This document shows positions 18,406 to 22,810 of a stretch of DNA of 22,810 nt, one piece after another (within the stretch, counting starts at the first letter, position 1; each line of letters starts with the position of its first letter). The notes below the pieces were generated by a model. The model had not been told where the DNA came from and searched no databases. It saw only the letters and a list, made by a program, of their open reading frames with translations. A program made the position numbers and the translations under genes. Location: assembly GCA_006503475.1 (NCBI GenBank), contig RSEH01000410.1, positions 1 through 22,810 on the forward strand, given 5' to 3'. The DNA is from Stentor roeselii. Taxonomy: Eukaryota > Ciliophora > Heterotrichea > Heterotrichida > Stentoridae.

Positions 18406-19737
18406 ATGTCCTCAATCTTCATTGAAATCGATACTCAGACGAACCCGTTAGCAACTTTCTGGTCGCCTCCCGAGTCTTTTGTGATCGAAGACATCACTCA
18501 AAACCAGCTGCTTTGTTCAGAGTTGCGTCTTCTCAAAAACAAGACCCAATGGAAAGCCCGAAATTTTATCTTGACGACATCTTGTCTTTACTCTTGTAAG
18601 AAAGGCACGAAAAACCCAAAAAAGATGACCGTCATCAAATGGAAAAAAGTCGAGGCTTTCACTGAGGAAAGCGCCACTGAACAAAGGTTTGGCTTCAAGC
18701 TTGGCCATTCGTCTAAGTTTATCGATTTTTATGCGGAAAATGTCGAAATTTTAGAGAATTGGCTTGTTGCTTTGTCTAAAGTCGCCATTATGGTTGACTT
18801 TGAAGATGACTATGCTGTTATTAAGGAAATTGGCAAAGGAAATTATGCTACTGTTTATCTTGTGCAGGACTTGGAGACTAGTGAAAAGTTCGCTGTCAAG
18901 CAGATTAATAAGGAAGTTGTACAAAAAAGCTCTAGGGGGCCTAGTGCTGTGGTTAGTGAGATTGAAATTATGAGGAAGATTAACCATCCTTACATCATCC
19001 GTCTCTACCGAGTCTACGAAAACGAAAATTTCGTTTCACTAGTTCTAGACTTCGTAGAAGGCGGTAGTCTTTACCAGCGAATCCACAAGCAAGAAAAGTT
19101 CCCAGAAGAAGTAGCAGCCCGTTTCATAAAAAACATGCTTGAAGTCCTAAAATACCTTCACTCCTTAAACGTAGTTCACCGCGACTTAAAGCCCGAGAAC
19201 ATTTTAATGTCATCGAACGAGAACGACCACGAGTTCAAACTTTGCGATTTCGGTCTTGCCTGCATTGCAGGAGACGACCAGGTCTTGCGCTGCGGTTCTC
19301 CTGGCTACGTGGCTCCAGAGATCCTGTTGAAAAAAGCTTACAACAACAAAGTAGACATTTTCAGTGCAGGGATTATTTTGTTCATCATCCTATCAGGTCG
19401 AGCGCCTTTTTACGGAAAAAATTCAAATGAGATCCTGATAAAAAATCGTGAATGTCGACTGGTTTTTCATGACAAGTACTGGGGACACATTTCCCGAGAA
19501 TGCAAAAATCTTGTCATGAAACTCACTGAGCCCAACCCTGACGAGCGATTCAGTGCGGATCAGGCTTTGAGGGACTCGTGGCTTTCGGAGTCTTATCAAA
19601 GAATGGACTTTTTACTGCCTTCTGCTGTGAAGAATGAGGAAAAGTCTCCTGATGCTGGAGGAAGCTTCGCTGTGTTTAAGAATGTCTCGGATAAAAGAGA
19701 GATGGGCGCTGAAATTGTCTTTGGAAATTTGGAGTAG
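18406..19737 (+). CDS. PH-domain Ser/Thr protein kinase (CAMK-like), 443 aa
   Basis: A PH domain (about 36-125, ending in a Trp-containing helix, ENWLVALSK) is followed by a complete kinase domain (about 137-395). Visible motifs: glycine loop GKGNYA (143-148), ATP-binding Lys165, HRDLKPEN (258-265), DFG (281-283), GSPGYVAPE (297-305) and VDIFSAGIILF (316-326, Phe in place of the usual Trp). The catalytic set is intact, so it should be an active Ser/Thr kinase, probably recruited to phosphoinositides by the PH domain. The catalytic domain looks CAMK-like; there are no EF hands or C2 domain. The last 50 residues are a variable tail. The ATG follows TTATAA. Stop TAG, 48 nt before LC8. Confidence 0.94.
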   Translation: MSSIFIEIDTQTNPLATFWSPPESFVIEDITQNQLLCSELRLLKNKTQWKARNFILTTSCLYSCKKGTKNPKKMTVIKWKKVEAFTEESATEQRFGFKLGHSSKFIDFYAENVEILENWLVALSKVAIMVDFEDDYAVIKEIGKGNYATVYLVQDLETSEKFAVKQINKEVVQKSSRGPSAVVSEIEIMRKINHPYIIRLYRVYENENFVSLVLDFVEGGSLYQRIHKQEKFPEEVAARFIKNMLEVLKYLHSLNVVHRDLKPENILMSSNENDHEFKLCDFGLACIAGDDQVLRCGSPGYVAPEILLKKAYNNKVDIFSAGIILFIILSGRAPFYGKNSNEILIKNRECRLVFHDKYWGHISRECKNLVMKLTEPNPDERFSADQALRDSWLSESYQRMDFLLPSAVKNEEKSPDAGGSFAVFKNVSDKREMGAEIVFGNLE

Positions 19738-19785
19738 AGGATAAGATTTAAGTTAATAAGCTTGGCACTTGCAGCGGTTTATAAT

Positions 19786-20055
19786 ATGGTTGATAGGAAA
19801 CTCACTGTTCATTTCTCGGATATGCCTCAGGACTACCAGATTGTTGCTGTTGAAAAAGCCGCGTCGATGATTGAAAGCAAGTCGCAGATTAATGATATTG
19901 CGAAAACTTTGAAACAACATTTTGATAAAGAGTTTTATCCTAATTGGCATTGCTTCGTTGGAAATAACTTTGGAGCTTATGTGTCGAATGAGGAGGGAAA
20001 AGCGATCTATTTCACTTATGGACTTACCTCGATCTTGCTGTTCAAGGCGGGGTGA
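19786..20055 (+). CDS. DYNLL: Dynein light chain LC8, 89 aa
   Basis: The product has the length and pattern of LC8: ALxK/AAS helix, DIAKTLKQHFDKEFYPNWHC, VGNNFGAYV and a C-terminal ILLFKAG. LC8 is a dimeric hub that binds short linear motifs and is a subunit of cytoplasmic and axonemal dyneins. The frame opens further upstream only with a TTG; the ATG at 19786 gives exactly the family's 89 residues and follows TTATAAT. The stop is TGA directly followed by TAG. It is the only gene here ending in TGA. It is the last intact standard-code gene before the AT-rich right end. Confidence 0.97.
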   Translation: MVDRKLTVHFSDMPQDYQIVAVEKAASMIESKSQINDIAKTLKQHFDKEFYPNWHCFVGNNFGAYVSNEEGKAIYFTYGLTSILLFKAG

Positions 20056-20082
20056 TAGGACTTTAAATATTTTAGATTAATA

Positions 20083-20181
20083 ATGGGTTGGAAGTTGGAG
20101 TTTTTGAGGGAAGAGGATTTAATGAGGATTGGGATTAAATTGTTCTTGGATGATTTATTTTCTTATAGTAGATTTTTTTAA
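20083..20181 (+). other. Short ORF of 32 codons, possible SAM-domain fragment
   Basis: An ATG after TTAATA opens 32 codons to a TAA. The stretch LREEDLMRIGIKLF resembles the core of SAM domains (L-x-E-E-D-L-x-x-x-G-I). It is too short for a whole domain and there is no flanking coding sequence I can join to it. It may be LC8 3' UTR, a gene remnant or chance. From here to about 20,412 I see nothing else. Confidence 0.15.
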
Positions 20182-20412
20182 AGTTTCTTGAAAGTTAAAG
20201 AAATTTAATTACGAACACGAATATATATCTCAAAGATTTGAACTTTCTTACCTTTTAAATTGTTTACAATCATTTTAAATGACTTCAATAATTTTATATA
20301 CATTAATAAGTCACTGATAACCACATAAATAAATAAAGCTCAGCCGAAGTCACAACAAACTGTTTTTCATATGTTAAACCTCCAGATTATAGTTCAAACC
20401 TTTGGCAATTGA

Positions 20413-20796
20413 AAGGCTGATAAAATATAATTGGCTACTGCGGATCTTAAGTTATCAAGTTAAGAATTGAAACTTTAGGGCACTAGAAAATTTTACAAAG
20501 GTAAAAAACTTCAAAGCTCACGATTGATGCATTTTACAATAATGCTATCTTAAAATTATATAGAAGACCTTAATAATTTCAATTGAGTAGATAACCTTGA
20601 TTTGCATGTATATAGTGATAATTCATTTATCCATGTAAAATATTTTATATTAATCAGATTCGGAACTGCAGGAATTTCTGCTCGCTGCTTTTATTCGATC
20701 TAAAACGGAAATGTTGCAGATTGAAATGTATTCTGCAGCTTTACTCCTAAAGCTATGACTGAAACTTTGAAATCAGCAGCAATAAGAGTTTTAAGA
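20413..20796 (+). pseudogene. Possible nucleoside-phosphorylase-like remnant (UAR read as Gln)
   Basis: One frame, read with TAA/TAG as Gln, runs between TGA codons at 20410 and 20797 with two further internal TGA (20584, 20722) and five UAR. It contains FYKGKKLQ, then FILIRFGTAG, then TPKAMTETLKSAAIRVL. These loosely match the KGK strand, the IR(I/V)GTSG motif and an AL..AA helix of PNP/UDP phosphorylases in the right order, but the spacing is short and intermediate motifs are missing. There is no intact standard-code frame. The resemblance is weak and AT-rich DNA can mimic it. Confidence 0.2.
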
Positions 20797-20938
20797 TGAT
20801 AGTCACAGCAATTTTGATATAGAAAATAAGATTTAGATTGATTAAAGTTAGGCATTAATCAAGATAAGTTAAAAAATATTTTTTTTTTAATCAGCCCCAC
20901 AGTAGAATTAATCCATTCCTTGATCAGACATATTTATA

Positions 20939-21730
20939 ATGTATTTTTTTGATGAATCGAAATCCACTTTCTATCTTCAAAGTTATCAGAATGAGGGTTT
21001 CGATAATAGATAGTAGGAACTATAATATTCCTTCGATGCAAATTTCAAATTTTAATGACTTTGAGACAATACTTGAAGGAGATCAAATGTGCGCCCATAA
21101 TCGCTTCTAATTAAGGATGCTCTAGCAGAAAAATTAATTTTGTTTACAAGACTAAGGAGGTGGGGTAAATCTATTAACCTTAGAATGATTCAGAGTTTCT
21201 TTCAACCAAAGTTTACATCAGCAAGTGCTATTATAGTGGATAAAGAAAAGAAAGAACAGTTTTCTAAATTGCTTATTGGCTCTCAAGCCTGTAAATCTGT
21301 ATAGAAAATAATAGAGTCAATTAAATATTATTCATGTCTACTATATAGCAATTCATGTCTAATAGAGCAATTCACCAAAATATTTTATCTAAAAAAAATA
21401 TCATAATATTTTAACTCTATCAACAATAAAATTCTATAATTTGTCTAATTTATTTATTCTAATGCTAAATAGTATTATTAATAAGTATGCCTGTTAAAAA
21501 TTGAGCAAATATGATATCATCATCAAAAGTTACAAGTGTATTTCATGACATTTCAGCTATATTTAATATATTGTAAAGATTTCAAGAAAGTGATCAGCTC
21601 TCTTACGTCGATTATTATAAAAAGAATGAGTAAATATTTAGTCTAATCAAATAAATTAGATATTTGAAAATCATTGAAATTCTATAATTCGATAATCTTA
21701 TTTATTCGATATTTTATTAAGATTTTATTT
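20939..21730 (+). pseudogene. Frameshifted AAA-ATPase-like (PF09820 type) gene relic, UAR = Gln
   Basis: Read with TAA/TAG as Gln, the plus strand gives an AAA-ATPase-like N-terminal half: ATG at 20939, a segment NDFETILEGDQMCAH (21054-21098), SLLIKDALAEK (21101-21133), LILFTRLRRWGKSINLRM (21134-21187), the family's R-P-R-R-F-G-K-S box with Leu and Trp variants, then SFFQPKF and a later block CKDFKKVISSLTSIIIK. Two frame changes are needed, near 21050 and 21099, both at short T or A runs; in-frame TGA lie at 21512 and 21665. Around eight UAR codons sit inside the recognisable part. The family usually continues with a LIDEYD Walker B box and a PD-(D/E)XK nuclease domain; neither is seen, so the copy is truncated. 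An alternative ATG at 20952 needs only one frame change. Confidence 0.6.
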
Positions 21731-22449
21731 TTCTTCTATTGCTTCCTTATTTCTAATTTCTATATTTTTAGGCTTCCTTGTTTTTAATAAATTTTTGGGT
21801 TAAATATATGGGGACGCTGTATTGAGAATATTGAGCTTAGAATTCTGATTGAAAAAATACTGCATGTAAGATATGAATTTTTATTGCAGAGTGATGCAAG
21901 ATATTATTTTTAAACAAGTTTCCATAATATAATAGTCTTGATCAATTCGATTCCATCAGAAATGTCACTCTTATTGTTCTGAATTAGCTAAGCAAATAAT
22001 ACCGTGATTGATACTGAGGAATATCGATAAACTCCTGTCGAAGTTCTAGAAGAAATTCATCTAAAACTTGAAGAAATACACAAATTTCACTAATTTAAAT
22101 CTTAAAGCTTTTAAATAAAAACTTATGCCAGCTAATTTAAAGGTAAAATTGCACAAAATGTTCATAAGCAAGGAAAAACTAGAGTTATTAATATCACACA
22201 AATAAAAGATCAAACATTATCCTTCAAGTTTATCATCAAATTTTCGAATACTGGTGGAAAGGTCATAATAGTAAACTAATCGATACTTAGATGATAATTA
22301 ATAATTAAACAGAAAAAAACCCTTATATATTAAATCATCTATAGATTAAATTAGAAGAACAATAAATGACTGACAATTTTGACATCGAAGTTTATTGTGA
22401 GGATTTGAATGAAGATTAATCTAAACTCGCTTCATAAATCAACATTTGA
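21668..22449 (+). other. Unidentified open stretch under a UAR = Gln code
   Basis: After the TGA at 21665 the same frame runs to a TGA at 21980. A GT...TAG segment of 24 nt (21964-21987) would remove that TGA in frame. The frame then gives a protein-like stretch (TPVEVLEEIHLKLEEIHKF near 22034-22090) with UAR codons at several places. A 20-nt segment GTAAACTAATCGATACTTAG (22271-22290) would move it into the frame that includes the ATG at 22366 and ends in an acidic tail (DIEVYCEDLNEDQSKLASQ) at TGA 22447-22449. Another GTAAG...CAG candidate of 24 nt lies at 21866-21889. No family is recognised. In AT-rich DNA UAR readthrough makes open frames cheap, so this is tentative. Confidence 0.25.
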
Positions 22450-22648
22450 TTTAAAAAGATAAACTGAGTTAATTAGTAAACTCTTGAAATTTTTTGCCTA
22501 CCTTGGAACAATCTTGAAGTTTTATTTATTGAATTTAGAAGAGTATTCAACTAGTATTACAACAGAAGATAGATAATAAGAGCTTTTGATAGGATTTTAG
22601 AATAAACTATTAAAGGTATAATTTTGGCTTGAAAATCTTAGTCTATAA

Positions 22649-22810
22649 ATGGCGAAATTTGGTTCTGACAGAGAAGCGAGAGAAGAAATATGCAAAATTC
22701 CTGGAGATAATGATGACAGTAAAGGAGCTAAGCTTCAAAAGAAGATATATAAGTACTATAAAAGGTATTCAGAATATAAAGAAAAAAAATATTCATGGCC
22801 GATGAAAGTC
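22649..22810 (+). CDS. N-terminus of an unidentified gene (runs off window)
   Basis: ATG at 22649, preceded by TATAA as in most genes of the window, opens 54 standard-code codons to the window edge without a stop. The product is Lys/Glu/Tyr-rich (MAKFGSDREAREEICKI at the start, then KKIYKYYKRYSEYKEKK) and has no family signature. If UAR is read as Gln, the frame also stays open upstream to an ATG at 22409, so the true start depends on which code applies. Confidence 0.35.
   Translation, partial: MAKFGSDREAREEICKIPGDNDDSKGAKLQKKIYKYYKRYSEYKEKKYSWPMKV

Noticed and set aside
1-20055. Blepharisma-type code with UGA as Trp
   Set aside because: All long frames are intact with TGG for Trp and no internal TGA, including the 2,300-codon BEACH exon.
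20341-20412. tRNA gene suggested by AGCTCAG and GTTCAAACC boxes
   Set aside because: The T stem and D stem do not pair and no acceptor stem can be formed around them.
22450-22648. Coding sequence under UAR = Gln in this stretch
   Set aside because: Two different frames both look protein-like here, which shows how easily AT-rich DNA appears open when UAR is read through. Neither has a recognisable motif.

Overview
The window looks like ciliate macronuclear DNA, most likely from a heterotrich of the Stentor type. From position 1 to about 20,060 it is packed with intact eukaryotic genes in the standard genetic code. Four 15-nt introns are visible, all starting GTAAG, ending AG and carrying A at position 10. 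Gaps between genes are often only 8-60 nt, and most start codons directly follow TAA or TAAA. The species call is inference from these traits plus gene content (CDPK, PH-kinase, a very large BEACH protein, cathepsin L-type protease, LC8).

Layout. Minus strand, 1-11,936 (in transcription order from the right): a small three-exon gene of unknown function, a 2,660-aa BEACH/WD40 protein with one 15-nt intron, an 89-aa coiled-coil protein, a G-protein-beta-like WD40 protein, a calcium-dependent protein kinase and the first 150 codons of an MFS sugar transporter. Plus strand, 12,074-14,898: a secreted or lysosomal papain-family protease, then, 11 nt later, the ribosome-rescue GTPase HBS1 in two exons. 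Next come two divergent START-domain genes with predicted N-terminal lipid anchors, separated by a 138-bp tandem duplication. A minus-strand gene with an N-terminal Cys/His cluster follows, then a plus-strand PH-domain protein kinase and dynein light chain LC8. Signalling and membrane-trafficking functions dominate, but nothing shows that the genes form one pathway.

The last 2.7 kb (about 20,060-22,810) is different. It is much more AT-rich and has no long standard-code ORF. Read with TAA and TAG as glutamine (and TGA as stop), the plus strand shows a recognisable but frameshifted relic of the AAA-ATPase-like family (RRWGKS motif near 21,155-21,172). A second open stretch has 20- and 24-nt GT...TAG intron candidates. 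A UAR=Gln code next to standard-code genes points to a foreign insertion from another ciliate, a decayed mobile or accessory gene, or a chimeric contig. This is the most interesting part of the window. Because AT-rich DNA looks open when UAR is read through, only the AAA-like relic is well supported.

A further pattern in the gene-dense part is repeated switching between T+G-rich and A+C-rich sequence on the plus strand, often inside single ORFs, at roughly 1.5-1.8 kb spacing and independent of gene direction.
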